Positions 1 through 11,492 of a stretch of 64,000 nt of DNA are shown here, in pieces (position 1 is the stretch's first letter; each line of letters opens with the position of its first letter). The notes beneath the pieces are model-generated. The model ran no database searches. It worked only from the letters and a program-made list of their open reading frames with translations, and was not told the DNA's origin. Made by a program: the position numbers and the translations under genes. This DNA is from Marinibium conchae (GTDB taxonomy: Bacteria > Pseudomonadota > Gammaproteobacteria > Enterobacterales > Alteromonadaceae), in the NCBI RefSeq assembly GCF_015595035.1, contig NZ_JADNRN010000004.1, positions 124,001 to 188,000 on the forward strand, written 5' to 3'.

Positions 1-518
1 TCCACTGAAGGAGCAAATTTAGCAGCTTCTATATCGAGGTGGTTCACTCGAATTTCATAGCATAGAGTTTGTACGGCAGCAGCAATATTCAGCGAACTAT
101 AATCAGGGTTTGCAGGAATACATACATGAAAATGGCATTGCTGTAGCTCTTCGTTGCTAAGCCCATTGTTCTCGCGCCCAAATACTAAAGCGACAGGATA
201 CTCCTTCGCTTCAACGACGAGCTTTTCGCCACATTCTCTAGGGCTAAGCATGGGCCACGGCAAAGTGCGTGAACGCGCTGATGTTCCAACCACTAGCCCA
301 CAGTCTTTCACTGCCTCTTCAAGTGAATCAACTATAATGGCATTGGCTAGCACATCCCCAGCGCCCGCTGCGAGGGCACTCGACTTACCATCAGGCTCAG
401 ATACCGGTTCAACCAGATATAAAGAACTTAAACCCATAGTTTTCATAGCTCTAGCGGCTGACCCAATGTTGCCTGTGTGACTAGTGTTAACTAATACAAT
501 ACGAATATCTGGAAGCAT
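1..518 (-). CDS. trmJ: TrmJ, tRNA (cytidine/uridine-2'-O)-methyltransferase, N-terminal part (truncated by window edge)
   Basis: The minus strand reads from an ATG at 518 with no stop before base 1, so about 172 N-terminal residues are present. The start ([20 protein letters not shown]), the middle [12 protein letters not shown] and the later [14 protein letters not shown] are typical of SpoU/TrmD-fold (SPOUT) RNA methyltransferases, and this combination matches TrmJ. Family knowledge: TrmJ is a cytoplasmic dimer that 2'-O-methylates position 32 of several tRNAs using S-adenosylmethionine. In enterobacteria trmJ and suhB are divergent neighbours. Here the same pair is separated by a large TPR gene. 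The C-terminal part is outside the window. Confidence 0.93.
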   Translation of the reverse strand, partial: MLPDIRIVLVNTSHTGNIGSAARAMKTMGLSSLYLVEPVSEPDGKSSALAAGAGDVLANAIIVDSLEEAVKDCGLVVGTSARSRTLPWPMLSPRECGEKLVVEAKEYPVALVFGRENNGLSNEELQQCHFHVCIPANPDYSSLNIAAAVQTLCYEIRVNHLDIEAAKFAPSV

Positions 519-560
519 GCAAGCAAACCCTTGATGGTATATCGTTGAAATAATGTGATT

Positions 561-626
561 TTAAGACAAACTCTGAGTTAATACATTTACTAACTCAGCC
601 AAAAATCCCGCGGCGCAGTCTACCAT
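561..626 (-). other. possible 21-codon small ORF upstream of trmJ
   Basis: A short minus-strand frame runs from ATG at 626 to TAA at 561-563 and would encode MVDCAAGFLAELVNVLTQSL plus one serine. It lies between the trmJ start and the divergent TPR gene. The ATG sits in the centre of a perfect GTCTAC-CAT-GTAGAC palindrome (618-632). Its downstream half overlaps a second inverted repeat at 573-598. The composition looks plausible for coding, but the frame is short and the ribosome binding site is weak. It may equally be chance sequence in a regulatory region. Confidence 0.15.
573..598. repeat. inverted repeat in trmJ/TPR intergenic region
   Basis: The arms CTGAGTTA (573-580) and TAACTCAG (591-598) are perfect complements around a 10-base loop. 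There is no T-run, so it is not a terminator. A second palindrome, GTCTAC-CAT-GTAGAC, lies 20 bases away at 618-632. Both sit in the region expected to hold the trmJ promoter, so one or both may be protein-binding sites. This is inference only. Confidence 0.3.
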
Positions 627-836
627 GTAGACCCAGCCTTGTCTTTATTTGACCGGAAACATCAGCTAATTTGTTCAAGCATTAGTCGCTCGTGATTGCT
701 GACCTTTTTAACACTAGAAATATTGTGCTTAAGATCAGATACTGAGGGCAAGAAATGAAAGCCAATGAAAAAGTTTGACAAGGTGATGTAGATTCACGTT
801 TCAAAGAATACACCATACACAGCAGGAGCAAGGAAA

Positions 837-3800
837 GTGATACAGGAAGATCAGGTCGGAGCAATAGCTAGTAGCATCACCGAGCTTACCGATAAGGGGC
901 TATACAAAGATGCTAAGCGCGTTGCCGAATCTAAATGGGGCCCAATAAAGACCTGGGCAGAGCCTGAACAGGTCATTATTGCCATACGATTAATGTATCA
1001 CCTTGGTGGAGATCGTCTAAGCGATGCTTTGTTAATTAAAGCCTACCGCGCCTCTCCTGAACAAAGCGACTTGATTGAGCGTATGCTTTTTTATCGCTTA
1101 AATCGACATGGATTGATCCTAGCAGATGATTTCTTGCAAGGCCTTATCCCTACCCTAGAAAAAAATGCCGATAAAGAGGCCGAGGTTCTTGCGTTTAGGT
1201 CGGTATTAGCTCGTGAATTGAAAGACTTCACTGAAGCCGAGATGTATCTATCAGATGCCATCGCTAAGAAACCCGAAGACAAATGGATACCAACACTAAA
1301 AGTACGTTTATTGCTCGACCAAGAGCAGGATAAAGAAGCCTTAGATGTCGCCAAGTCTTTTTTTGCGGAAAATCCGACGGTACTCAATTTACGATTGCTA
1401 ATCATGGTAATTCAGAAGATTGAGAATCTGAAAAGCGGTATCGCCTTCTTAAAAGAGCATATCGAGGCTTATCAGTCTTGCATATTGTGGATGCAACTAG
1501 CGTCGATGTGTGCCACAGAGTTGGATTGGGAGGGCTGCGAGCATGCTATCTCTCAATTTGAGCAGCTCAAAAGCTTTGATGATAAATACGACGACCAGCG
1601 CTTGCTTGCTTACAAAGGACAAATAAAGATTCACAAAGGCGATTATCAGGCTGCACTCTCGATTTTGCAGGGGCACAAGGGTGAATACTGGAAAACGGTT
1701 TGTGAAAACTTAAGCTCTGCACCTGAAGACGCCGCAACGAAGGTGCTAGATGTTCCCTTCTATCGCCAAGAGCATCTTACTTGTGCACCAACCACTATGG
1801 CTGCAATTGCCAATTTTTGGGGCAAGTCTTTTGATTCAAAAGCCATCGCTGAACAAATTTGTTTCAGCGGTACTCCCGACACAAAAGAAAGACAATGGTT
1901 GCGAGACAATAACTTTAGTTTCGTTGAATTTGATCTGAAGACTCAAGATGTTTATCAACTTATCGACTTAGGCATCCCGTTTTGTTTGGTAACCACTAGC
2001 GGCTTTACTAGTCATCTGCAAGCAGTCATTGGCTACAACCGACACGTTGGCAGTATGTTCATCATGGACCCAAGTTTTTCCGGTATGCAAGAAATGCTGA
2101 TTGCCGAAGGAATCAAACATGAAGCCTATCATGGCCCGAGATGTATGGCTTTCGTACCTAATGACAAGGCCGATTTATTAGCTAAATTCGTATCCGACGA
2201 CATTGCAATTTACCAAGTCTGGGACGAATACGTGGTGGCACGGGAGCTGAATGATGTTGCAAAAACCAAAAACTCTTTGGCCGCACTACAGAAACTAAAT
2301 CCAGAGCACCGCCTTTGCGAGAAGGCTGAACGCGACTATGCACTCTCTATGGCAGACTATGCGACTGTGTTAGACGTAAATGAAAAACTTCTCAAGCGCT
2401 ATCCTAACGAAACCACCCTACTCAGTTCTCAATATTTCTGTTTGCGTGACTTAGGGCGCAGAGAGGAAGGTTTAAAGCGCCTTGAGACTTACCTAAATAA
2501 ACACTTCAATGTCGACCTAACAAACACCTTGTTCGATGAACTCTGTGGTTCAAACAAAGAACCGGCATTATTACGCAGTTTGCTTGAAAAATTACGACGT
2601 TATGGAAGCCATCAGGCAGATGTGCACCATTCACTGGGGCATTACTACTGGGGCTTAGGTAAACGCGACATAGCTAGCAAACATTATCGCTATGCTTATT
2701 GTTTAGATGAAACTAACAACACCTTTATTGAAAATTACTTTAAAGCTTGCCGCTTTTTAGGCCAGGAACAAAAAGCCGTCGACTTTATGCTTCAACGCGC
2801 AGATAAATACGCTCTTCGCTCTCCTGCTCCAGCAATGTCACTGTTTCGTGTATATGAATTGCAGAACGAAGATCACAAAGGTATTGAAGTGTTAGAAAAG
2901 GCGCTCAGTCAGCACCCTAAGGACATTGATCTTATCCAGTTATTGTCATCTGCATTAATTATGCATGGTCGCTTTGACAGACTGAATGAGCTTGATCCAA
3001 TATTTAAACAGGGTCTTTCTGGTGACGACTACGATTCTCTCCATGCCGAGATTAATATCAAGCGCGGTATTTTTGCGGATGCGCTTGTATTTTATAAACG
3101 CAAGTTTGAAGAAAGCCCCTTTTTGTCAAAAAGCTCCGACAATTACTTTTCACTACTTTATCGCCTGCAAAACATTAAGCAATTAGATAGTAGTCTTGAG
3201 GAATTGTATGAGCAAAACCCCGACAACGCCTACGCCTGTGATTACCTGATCCAATGGCACAGCAATGACAAGTTGAAAAAAGAAGTACTTATAAAGTCTG
3301 TTGAGGCGCGCGATACCAATGGCGATCTACGGCGCAAATTGATCGACAAATACTTGTTATTAGGAGACAAAGTCAGTGCCCTAGCGTTAGCCAAAGATAG
3401 CTTCAAATTGCTAGAAAACGACGAAATAAACGAAGCTTATTTAGCTCGCGCGTTGAATAGAAATGGTGAATTCGAACAAGCAAAAATACATGCTCAATCG
3501 GTACTATCAAAAGCGATAGACAATGATATCGCTTTCGACGAACTTATGTTTTCCTGTAGAAACAACGATGAGAAACGTGAGGCATTGAGCTTTGTTTTAG
3601 AACAAATATCAACGCAAGTGGTGTTTGGTGACAGTGTTTGGAATTATTGGTTTGAAGCCAAGAATTTGTTTGATAAAGCACATTTGGAAAGCTTTATACA
3701 ACTCCTGCTAGAGAAGCACTCTCACCTTTGGTTTACCTATGCGATTGCAGGCTTCTATTATAAGCAGTTAGGCAGTTTAGACGAAGCAGTGGCCTTTTTT

Positions 3801-5807
3801 GAATCCGGAATACAAAAGTTCCCGTTTACGCCGAGGTTACATAAAGAGTTAGGTCATATATTTGAGTTGATGGAGCGCTCTGACCACGCTATTGCTTGTT
3901 ACAAAACAGCCATGCAAATAAATCCGGCATGGCCAGAGGTAACAAAACTTCTGGTCGATTTATATGAAAAAAAATCTGCCATCCCTGAAGCAATGGCAGC
4001 ACTTGAAAGCACCTTACTGCATGTACCAGACGATGGCATTCTACAAGGGTACTTGTCTGACTTATTGTTACAACAAAAAGAAGATGAAAAAGCCATCATT
4101 CATTTAAAGAAAGCAGTTGAGTTTCAAGCTGATTATCCATGGGCATGGCGACAACTTGAATTGTTGGGCGAACAATTTGACCAAGTTTCTTTGGCCATAG
4201 ACACAGCTCGAGAGTTGGTTCAAAAATACCCTCATGTAAGTCAAGTATGGTGTAACTTAGCCAAACTTTGCACAAATAGAGAGGAACAACATGCCAATAT
4301 TCGTAAGGCGATTGCTGTCAATCCTTTACATGAAAACGCCTATGTCGCTCTGGTTTCTCACTTCCTAGACAACGGTGATTACCAAAACGCACTCAATGCC
4401 TTTAATGATACTCCATGGGGCGAGCACTTACCTTTCAATTTAATGACCAACAAAGCGAACGTGTTTGCACAAATAGGCCAGTATGAAAATGCAATTTCAA
4501 CCTTGCGAGAGCTTCTTTACTCTCAGCCAGGTTACAGTAACTTGTGGCAAAACTATTATGAGTGGCTTTATAAAGTCGGTAATAAAAAAGCTATTGTTGA
4601 AGCTGCCCACAAGCAAATAGAGTTAAATAAGCATGACCCAAGTAATCTTTGCTATGCCAGCGAAGTACTCTTAAAAGAGGGTGATGAAAGCGACCAAAGT
4701 CTCGCGAAGGAACAACTTTTACGAGCGTTCAAATTAGCACCGAATGATCAGTATGTCGTATTAACGTTGGCTGATGTATATCTCGACGACAAGCAATTTG
4801 AAGAGGCATTACAGGTATTAAAAGACTTTGAGGTGTTTAAACAAATAAGCTTCGGTACGGCTCGTCAGATATTGTGTTTGCTAGCCTTAGATAGAACTGA
4901 TGAAGCCTTAACCCTGTTCGACCATCTGCTCAAGCAAGACGATGCCGATTATTGGTGTATTAATAAACCTTTCGAAAGTTTTGTAGATAAGATTGGCATC
5001 GAGAGTAGCCTTGCTTTATTTGATGAGCGCTTAGATACCCTAAATGAAGTTAACGCCTATATATGGGCAGATACCATCGTAAGTAAACGAGGCGCAAAAC
5101 ACTACAAAACGGTTATTAAACAAATTGGCGATAGCAGCAACCCAGAACTCGTTAGTGGTGCGCTCAGAGCCATACTAGAGTCATGGAACGACCAAGGCAT
5201 TAAGCCAGACTACAAACTTATTGAGCAACATAAAAAGAGTATAGTGAGCAGTTCTCCTATTTTTGAACAGGTCAGTATGTTGTTATTAGGAGCGCAAAAA
5301 TTCGATAAACTCATTGAACTATATGAGCAATTTGAGCAGCCAGATGACTTATCAATGTATTGCTTCTATCAAGTACGCTGCGCCTATCAGTTTAAAGAGT
5401 GTTGGGATGACGCAGGAAAAGTAGTGGAATTGGGTATGCAAAGACGCCCTGATAACGTCATGCATAATATGCGTTTATGGTATCTCTACGAATATTGGCG
5501 CAAGGGCAGTATATTTGATGAGAGCGAGCTAGATGTAATTGACTATCATGAACTCATTGAGGTTGAACGCTATGTATACTCAACACTAAAAGTAGCCGTT
5601 CAGCTTGGCGCTGATAGCTTAGAGGATTGTTTAGAAAGAATAACGCCGGCATTAAGGCGATGCCAACAGGATAATCAAGAAGCATCGGGAAATTATCTCG
5701 CAACCCATGCTCAAAAATTATTGAGATCACGGCTAGAAAGCAGAATTACGAGCACGGGTTTCTTTGCGCGATTGATGATGAAGTGGAAATTAAGTAACCG
5801 CTTCTGA
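837..5807 (+). CDS. giant TPR-repeat protein with internal C39-like papain-fold peptidase domain
   Basis: This 1656-residue protein starts at GTG 837, preceded by an AAGGAA-type ribosome binding site. No signal peptide or membrane helix is visible, so it is probably cytoplasmic. Helical repeats with TPR-like spacing cover residues 20-300 and 450-1600 (for example AIACYKTAMQINPAWPEVTK). Residues about 305-445 form a C39-like peptidase domain with an ordered candidate triad: C316 (TCAPTT), H393 (SHLQAV) and D411 (IMDPSF). Family knowledge: C39 peptidases process double-glycine leaders, but C39-like domains in TPR proteins have mostly unknown targets. It is monocistronic between trmJ and suhB, which are adjacent in enterobacteria, suggesting an insertion. 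Domain calls are firm; the function is not known. Confidence 0.85.
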   Translation: MIQEDQVGAIASSITELTDKGLYKDAKRVAESKWGPIKTWAEPEQVIIAIRLMYHLGGDRLSDALLIKAYRASPEQSDLIERMLFYRLNRHGLILADDFLQGLIPTLEKNADKEAEVLAFRSVLARELKDFTEAEMYLSDAIAKKPEDKWIPTLKVRLLLDQEQDKEALDVAKSFFAENPTVLNLRLLIMVIQKIENLKSGIAFLKEHIEAYQSCILWMQLASMCATELDWEGCEHAISQFEQLKSFDDKYDDQRLLAYKGQIKIHKGDYQAALSILQGHKGEYWKTVCENLSSAPEDAATKVLDVPFYRQEHLTCAPTTMAAIANFWGKSFDSKAIAEQICFSGTPDTKERQWLRDNNFSFVEFDLKTQDVYQLIDLGIPFCLVTTSGFTSHLQAVIGYNRHVGSMFIMDPSFSGMQEMLIAEGIKHEAYHGPRCMAFVPNDKADLLAKFVSDDIAIYQVWDEYVVARELNDVAKTKNSLAALQKLNPEHRLCEKAERDYALSMADYATVLDVNEKLLKRYPNETTLLSSQYFCLRDLGRREEGLKRLETYLNKHFNVDLTNTLFDELCGSNKEPALLRSLLEKLRRYGSHQADVHHSLGHYYWGLGKRDIASKHYRYAYCLDETNNTFIENYFKACRFLGQEQKAVDFMLQRADKYALRSPAPAMSLFRVYELQNEDHKGIEVLEKALSQHPKDIDLIQLLSSALIMHGRFDRLNELDPIFKQGLSGDDYDSLHAEINIKRGIFADALVFYKRKFEESPFLSKSSDNYFSLLYRLQNIKQLDSSLEELYEQNPDNAYACDYLIQWHSNDKLKKEVLIKSVEARDTNGDLRRKLIDKYLLLGDKVSALALAKDSFKLLENDEINEAYLARALNRNGEFEQAKIHAQSVLSKAIDNDIAFDELMFSCRNNDEKREALSFVLEQISTQVVFGDSVWNYWFEAKNLFDKAHLESFIQLLLEKHSHLWFTYAIAGFYYKQLGSLDEAVAFFESGIQKFPFTPRLHKELGHIFELMERSDHAIACYKTAMQINPAWPEVTKLLVDLYEKKSAIPEAMAALESTLLHVPDDGILQGYLSDLLLQQKEDEKAIIHLKKAVEFQADYPWAWRQLELLGEQFDQVSLAIDTARELVQKYPHVSQVWCNLAKLCTNREEQHANIRKAIAVNPLHENAYVALVSHFLDNGDYQNALNAFNDTPWGEHLPFNLMTNKANVFAQIGQYENAISTLRELLYSQPGYSNLWQNYYEWLYKVGNKKAIVEAAHKQIELNKHDPSNLCYASEVLLKEGDESDQSLAKEQLLRAFKLAPNDQYVVLTLADVYLDDKQFEEALQVLKDFEVFKQISFGTARQILCLLALDRTDEALTLFDHLLKQDDADYWCINKPFESFVDKIGIESSLALFDERLDTLNEVNAYIWADTIVSKRGAKHYKTVIKQIGDSSNPELVSGALRAILESWNDQGIKPDYKLIEQHKKSIVSSSPIFEQVSMLLLGAQKFDKLIELYEQFEQPDDLSMYCFYQVRCAYQFKECWDDAGKVVELGMQRRPDNVMHNMRLWYLYEYWRKGSIFDESELDVIDYHELIEVERYVYSTLKVAVQLGADSLEDCLERITPALRRCQQDNQEASGNYLATHAQKLLRSRLESRITSTGFFARLMMKWKLSNRF

Positions 5808-5853
5808 TCGCGCCACAAGTAAGTAATAAAATGCTGCTCGTGCCTACTCTTTT

Positions 5854-5881
5854 TTACAATAGTGAAAGAGTCTGTTATTAT
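5854..5881 (+). promoter_or_regulatory. predicted sigma-70 promoter of suhB
   Basis: TTACAA at 5854-5859 and TATTAT at 5876-5881 are separated by 16 bases, about 70 bases upstream of the suhB ATG. An inverted repeat (GACTCGA / TCGAGTC, about 5895-5922) follows in the presumed leader. Predicted by eye. Confidence 0.4.
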
Positions 5882-5953
5882 CCGCGCCGTTTTTAGACTC
5901 GACCGCAATAACGCGATCGAGTCACTGTTCTTTTTACAAATTGGTGGTTAATT

Positions 5954-6727
5954 ATGCATCCTATGCTCAACATAGCTGTTCGCGCTGCGCGCTCAGCAGG
6001 TAGTGTTATCGCTCGTGGCTTTGAAAACGTAGACGATTTACAAATTCAACAAAAAGGCGAAAATGATTTCGTCACCAAGATTGACAAGGAAGCAGAACAA
6101 GCAATTATCGAAAAAATAAAGCAGTCTTATCCTGACCATACATTCATCGGGGAAGAAGGCGGTATTGTTGAGGGTGATGACACTTTCAAATGGATCATCG
6201 ACCCGCTTGACGGAACCACCAACTTTATTAAGGGCATCCCTCACTTTGCCGTTTCTATTGCTCTGCTTTACAAAGGTCGTTTAGACCAAGCCGTTGTATT
6301 CGACCCATTACGTGGTGAACTTTTCACTGCAGGTCGTGGTCAAGGCGCTCAGTTAAATGGTCATCGTATTCGTGCTAGCCAAGCCAAAGAACTAGGCAGC
6401 ACCGTTCTTGCCACAGCCTTTCCATTTAAAGCAAAAGACACTTTAGATACTTACATGAAGAGCTTCACCGAGATATTTTCTCAAAGCGGTGATATCCGTC
6501 GTGGTGGTTCAGCCGCACTCGATTTAGCGTACGTTGCAGCGGGCAGATTCGACGGCTATTGGGAGCGCGGCATAAAACCGTGGGACATCGCTGCTGGTGA
6601 ACTTTTAGTGCGTGAATCAGGTGGTTTGGTTACTGACTTTGCGGGTGGAAACGACCCGATGCTCAGTGGTGAAATTGTGGCAGGAAGCCCACGCGTTGTG
6701 CAAGCACTTGTGAAAAAACTGAAATAA
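5954..6727 (+). CDS. suhB: SuhB, inositol-1-monophosphatase / ribosome-biogenesis and antitermination factor
   Basis: The 257-residue protein (E. coli SuhB is about 267) belongs to the Mg2+-dependent inositol monophosphatase/FBPase superfamily. The metal-binding residues are visible: E67-E68 in FIGEEGG, the DPLDGT motif at 83-88, and WDIAAGELL near residue 205. Family knowledge: it hydrolyses myo-inositol phosphates, and in E. coli it also joins the Nus complex on rRNA transcripts. It is monocistronic, with its own predicted promoter and a strong terminator after it. Confidence 0.95.
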   Translation: MHPMLNIAVRAARSAGSVIARGFENVDDLQIQQKGENDFVTKIDKEAEQAIIEKIKQSYPDHTFIGEEGGIVEGDDTFKWIIDPLDGTTNFIKGIPHFAVSIALLYKGRLDQAVVFDPLRGELFTAGRGQGAQLNGHRIRASQAKELGSTVLATAFPFKAKDTLDTYMKSFTEIFSQSGDIRRGGSAALDLAYVAAGRFDGYWERGIKPWDIAAGELLVRESGGLVTDFAGGNDPMLSGEIVAGSPRVVQALVKKLK

Positions 6728-6767
6728 TAAAACTAAGCGCTGTTTAAACCGCACAAGATACAAAAAA

Positions 6768-6790
6768 GGCGATGTTAACACAACATCGCC
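6768..6790. terminator. bidirectional intrinsic terminator between suhB and secF
   Basis: GGCGATGTT (6768-6776) pairs perfectly with AACATCGCC (6782-6790) around a 5-base loop. It is flanked by six A on the left and TTTTTT on the right, so it can terminate both suhB on the plus strand and the secDF operon on the minus strand. Confidence 0.88.
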
Positions 6791-6872
6791 TTTTTTATTT
6801 TTCATGCACCATACTGAAATGCGTAATGTAAAGTAGTTCTAATTAAGGTATTTCTCATCAAAGTGACTCTCT

Positions 6873-7817
6873 TTAGAGTGGCTCTAAGTCTTCACCTTCT
6901 TTCTCAACTTCTACAGGCATTAGATCTTCTTTACTGATACCTAGTGCCAAACCAACAGCACTGGCAATGTAAACTGAAGAGTAAGTTCCAATGACGACAC
7001 CGAATAATAACGCAGTCGCAAAGCCGTGTATCAGCGCACCGCCTTTGTAAAACAACGCCATCAGTACTAAAATAGTGGTGAGTGAGGTAATGATAGTACG
7101 GTTTAAGGTTTGCGTGAGTGAAATGTTAATGATTTCTTCTGGCTCAGCCTTTCTGATCTTTCTGAAGTTTTCACGAATTCGGTCTGACACAACAATGGTA
7201 TCATTCAGTGAATAACCGATTACTGCCAAAACAGCAGCCAAAACAGTTAGGTCGAACTCAAGCTGCAATACCGAAAACAATCCCAGAGTTAAAATGACAT
7301 CATGTGCAAGCGCCGCAACTGAGCCGAGTGCAAAGCGGTACTCGAAACGCATAGCCACGTAAATCAAAATACAGATAAGCGCCACTAGCATGGCTAACCC
7401 ACCCTGCTCGGTGAGTTCTTCACCTACATTTGGACCGACAAATTCGATCCGACGCATGTCAACCTTTGTGCCATCGGCACGTAAGGTTTCCATGACTTGG
7501 TCGCCAATTTCAACCGCTTTTACGCCATCACGGGGAGCTAATCTAATAAGCACATCCTGACTGCTTCCAAAGTTTTGAACGATGGCGTCACTATAACCAC
7601 CGGCGTCCATTTGGGCGCGAATAGACTCAAGGTTAGCCGGTTGCTCGTAACCCACTTCAATTAATGTACCACCGGTGAAATCTAAGCCCCAATTAAGTTG
7701 GTTAACGACCAAAGACGTTAATGAGCCCAATATCAGTAGTGTCGATAAGATCATGGCTGGTATTCTCAGCTTCATGAACTTGACCGTTGAATTTAACTTT
7801 AATATTTGAAATGCCAT
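6873..7817 (-). CDS. secF: SecF, protein translocase accessory subunit
   Basis: This 314-residue inner-membrane protein has a first membrane helix near residue 20 and the WGLDFTGGTLIEV motif of the SecF periplasmic domain. A later block of five helices contains the AVIGYSLNDTIVVSDRIREN signature. Family knowledge: SecF pairs with SecD and uses the proton gradient to help preproteins exit SecYEG. It follows secD by 9 bases, so the two are co-transcribed. It is the last gene of the yajC-secD-secF run, ending just before the shared terminator. Confidence 0.97.
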   Translation of the reverse strand: MAFQILKLNSTVKFMKLRIPAMILSTLLILGSLTSLVVNQLNWGLDFTGGTLIEVGYEQPANLESIRAQMDAGGYSDAIVQNFGSSQDVLIRLAPRDGVKAVEIGDQVMETLRADGTKVDMRRIEFVGPNVGEELTEQGGLAMLVALICILIYVAMRFEYRFALGSVAALAHDVILTLGLFSVLQLEFDLTVLAAVLAVIGYSLNDTIVVSDRIRENFRKIRKAEPEEIINISLTQTLNRTIITSLTTILVLMALFYKGGALIHGFATALLFGVVIGTYSSVYIASAVGLALGISKEDLMPVEVEKEGEDLEPL

Positions 7818-7826
7818 GTGACTCTC

Positions 7827-9671
7827 CTATATCGCTAACTTAGTCACACGTCTACCGCCCCATATGCTATTTACCAGCACACGAGTCACGATAATCGCAG
7901 TGAACATTGATGTAGCTATACCTATCATCAATGTAATTGAAAAGCCTTTTATCGGCCCCGTACCAACTGCAAATAAAATCATACCTGCCAAGAAGGTTGT
8001 AATGTTTGCATCCAAGATAGTTGAGAAAGCACTGTCGTAACCAAAATGAATTGATTGCTGCGGACTTCTTCCTTCTCGAATCTCTTCTCTTATTCGCTCA
8101 AATATCAATACATTAGCATCCACCGCCATACCAACAGTTAATACTATTCCAGCCATACCTGGAAGTGTGAGCGTAGCGCCGGGTATCATAGACATGATAC
8201 CAACGATCATAACCAAGTTGAGCACCAACGCGATGTTAGCAACGACACCAAAAGCCCGGTAATAAATAAGCATGAACACTAACACTGCCGCCAAACCCCA
8301 GATTATTGCTGTCATACCCAATTCGATATTTTCTTTACCTAAACTAGGCCCAACGGTGCGCTCTTCTACGATTTGAATTGGCGCAATAAGTGCACCAGCG
8401 CGAAGAAGTAACGAGAGTTGACGAGCTTCCTGCGGAGAATCTAGGCCAGTAATTTGGAAAGATGCGCCTAGTTGGCCACGAATAGTTGCAATACTAATAA
8501 TTTCTTCTTTTTTCTCGAATATGAGCTTGCCATCAGGACCACGCTCACCGGTCGATTTGTATTCAATGAAGACCGTTGCCATCGGCTTGCCAACATTGTC
8601 TTTGGTTGCACGTGACCATTTGGCACCACCTTTCGAATCTAAATCGATACTTACATTCGGCACACCGTATTCATCTACACCACTGTTAGCGTCGATAATA
8701 TGTGAACCCGTTAGCATCACCTGCTTTTTGAGCAGTTGGGGGTAACCATCTTTGTGCATAATAATTTCAGAGCCGGCAGGAGCGCGGCCACGCTGAGCAT
8801 CACGCACATCATTTTGCCCATCTACCATTCTGAATTCTAAGGTAGCGGTTGCATTAAGTATCTCTTTTGCTTTCGCAGTATCTTGTATACCAGGCAATTG
8901 CACCACGATTCTGTCAGCACCTTGCTTTTGCACAAGTGGCTCTGCCACGCCAAGCTGGTTTATGCGGCTTCTAATAATGGTAATGTTTTGTTTTACAGCG
9001 GCATCGCGAATTTCTGCTAAGCGTGCTTCGCTGAAAGTCGCACGCAGAGTCAGACCGTCTCGTTCGTTTATTTGCAAGTTACCAAATTGATTTCTAAGGA
9101 AGAACTGGGCCTTTTCTAAGGTAGCCGAATCTCTGAACACAACATCCACAGAATCTGGGTTCTGCTTGGCGCTGCGATAACGAATATCTTCTTCTCGAAG
9201 TCGCAATCTGAAATCACCAACAACATCTTCATAGGCTTTTGTGGTGGCACTGTTCATATCAACTTCCATCAGGAAGTGAACACCACCGCGCAAATCTAGA
9301 CCAAGTTTCATCGGCTCGGCATTAAAGGCTCTTAACCAGTCAGGTGTATCGGGGGCAAGGTTCATGGCAACAACGTAATCGTCATTCAATTTACGATCGA
9401 TAATATCTTGAGCAAGCAATTGTGCGTCAGAATCGTTCAGACGAACAAGTAGCTGCCCACGCTCAAGCTCGATGCGTTTTATCTCAATATTTTCAGCGAC
9501 TAAGGCACTTTCGACTAAGTCTGCTAGCTCTTGCTCAACAGGAGCATCCTTACTAGCTGAGATTTGTATTGCATGGTCTTCACCATACAGATTAGGCGCG
9601 GCATACAGTGCAGTCAGGGCGACTACAAATATAACTAATATATATTTCCAAAATGGCGTTTGATTTAACAC
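7827..9671 (-). CDS. secD: SecD, protein translocase accessory subunit
   Basis: The 614-residue protein (E. coli about 615) starts at a GTG on the minus strand. It has one N-terminal helix, a large periplasmic P1 domain with the [16 protein letters not shown] signature, and a C-terminal five-helix block with [18 protein letters not shown]. Family knowledge: it is the RND-like SecDF partner that drives late stages of Sec export. It lies between yajC and secF in the usual order. Confidence 0.97.
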   Translation of the reverse strand: MLNQTPFWKYILVIFVVALTALYAAPNLYGEDHAIQISASKDAPVEQELADLVESALVAENIEIKRIELERGQLLVRLNDSDAQLLAQDIIDRKLNDDYVVAMNLAPDTPDWLRAFNAEPMKLGLDLRGGVHFLMEVDMNSATTKAYEDVVGDFRLRLREEDIRYRSAKQNPDSVDVVFRDSATLEKAQFFLRNQFGNLQINERDGLTLRATFSEARLAEIRDAAVKQNITIIRSRINQLGVAEPLVQKQGADRIVVQLPGIQDTAKAKEILNATATLEFRMVDGQNDVRDAQRGRAPAGSEIIMHKDGYPQLLKKQVMLTGSHIIDANSGVDEYGVPNVSIDLDSKGGAKWSRATKDNVGKPMATVFIEYKSTGERGPDGKLIFEKKEEIISIATIRGQLGASFQITGLDSPQEARQLSLLLRAGALIAPIQIVEERTVGPSLGKENIELGMTAIIWGLAAVLVFMLIYYRAFGVVANIALVLNLVMIVGIMSMIPGATLTLPGMAGIVLTVGMAVDANVLIFERIREEIREGRSPQQSIHFGYDSAFSTILDANITTFLAGMILFAVGTGPIKGFSITLMIGIATSMFTAIIVTRVLVNSIWGGRRVTKLAI

Positions 9672-9729
9672 AACGTTATCCTAAAACAACAAGCGAGCAC
9701 TTAAGGCTCGCTGTTCTTTGCTATCTACA

Positions 9730-10065
9730 TTAAATTGACTTCATCGTACCTTTAGGTAAAACCGCGCTAACCGCCGATTTTTGCACCACGATGTTGTTCC
9801 CTTCGTTCAAAGCGACTTCAATAAAGTCTTTATCGTCGCTAACTTTAGTAATTTTGCCTACCAAGCCACCTTGAGTGAGTACTTCATCACCTTTTCCTAA
9901 TGATGAAACAAGATTCTTGTGCTCTTTAACACGCTTTGCTTGCGGACGATAAAGTAAAAAATAAAATATTAGACCGAACACCCCTAGCATGATTAGCATA
10001 CCAAACTCTCCACCTGGCTGGCCTGCTGCGTCTTGTGCGTGTGCACTTGAAATTAAAAAGCTCAT
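9730..10065 (-). CDS. yajC: YajC, Sec translocon accessory membrane protein
   Basis: I chose the ATG at 10065 because GAGGA lies at a good distance. Another ATG six bases upstream would abut that site. The 111-residue product has a single N-terminal membrane helix (near GMLIMLGVFGLIFYFLLYR) and a small charged beta-rich tail with GDEVLTQGGLVGKI, diagnostic of YajC. Family knowledge: YajC forms a complex with SecDF and YidC. It is first in the yajC-secD-secF cluster. Confidence 0.95.
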   Translation of the reverse strand: MSFLISSAHAQDAAGQPGGEFGMLIMLGVFGLIFYFLLYRPQAKRVKEHKNLVSSLGKGDEVLTQGGLVGKITKVSDDKDFIEVALNEGNNIVVQKSAVSAVLPKGTMKSI

Positions 10066-10180
10066 ATACATCCTCGTTTATTACTGTTTTTATTGTTGTT
10101 TAATAGTTCTTGCCGCTCAATGCCGCTGCACTTTAACAGGCGCTGTGGCTTGAATAGGCGCTGTAGCTTGTGCGACTAAA

Positions 10181-11320
<1,140 letters not shown>

Positions 11321-11492
11321 TCAACCCAGTTGCCATGCCAATCGGACGTTGAATCCAATGCGATTTCGCCCTCTTTAGTAGTGTAAAGAAAGGTAAATGT
11401 GATAACTAATATCACCTAATCGCACAGAATATTGATAGTACACAGAGCCTAAACATGCGGGCTAGACTCCGTAAATTTGCGCGCGAAGTATA

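Noticed and set aside
154-480. 108-codon open frame on the plus strand
   Set aside because: It lies opposite the clearly coding trmJ and has no family resemblance; it is a shadow frame.
837-5807. TPR/C39-like protein as the missing microcin processing transporter
   Set aside because: It has no membrane helices or ABC ATPase domain and lies 49 kb from the peptides.
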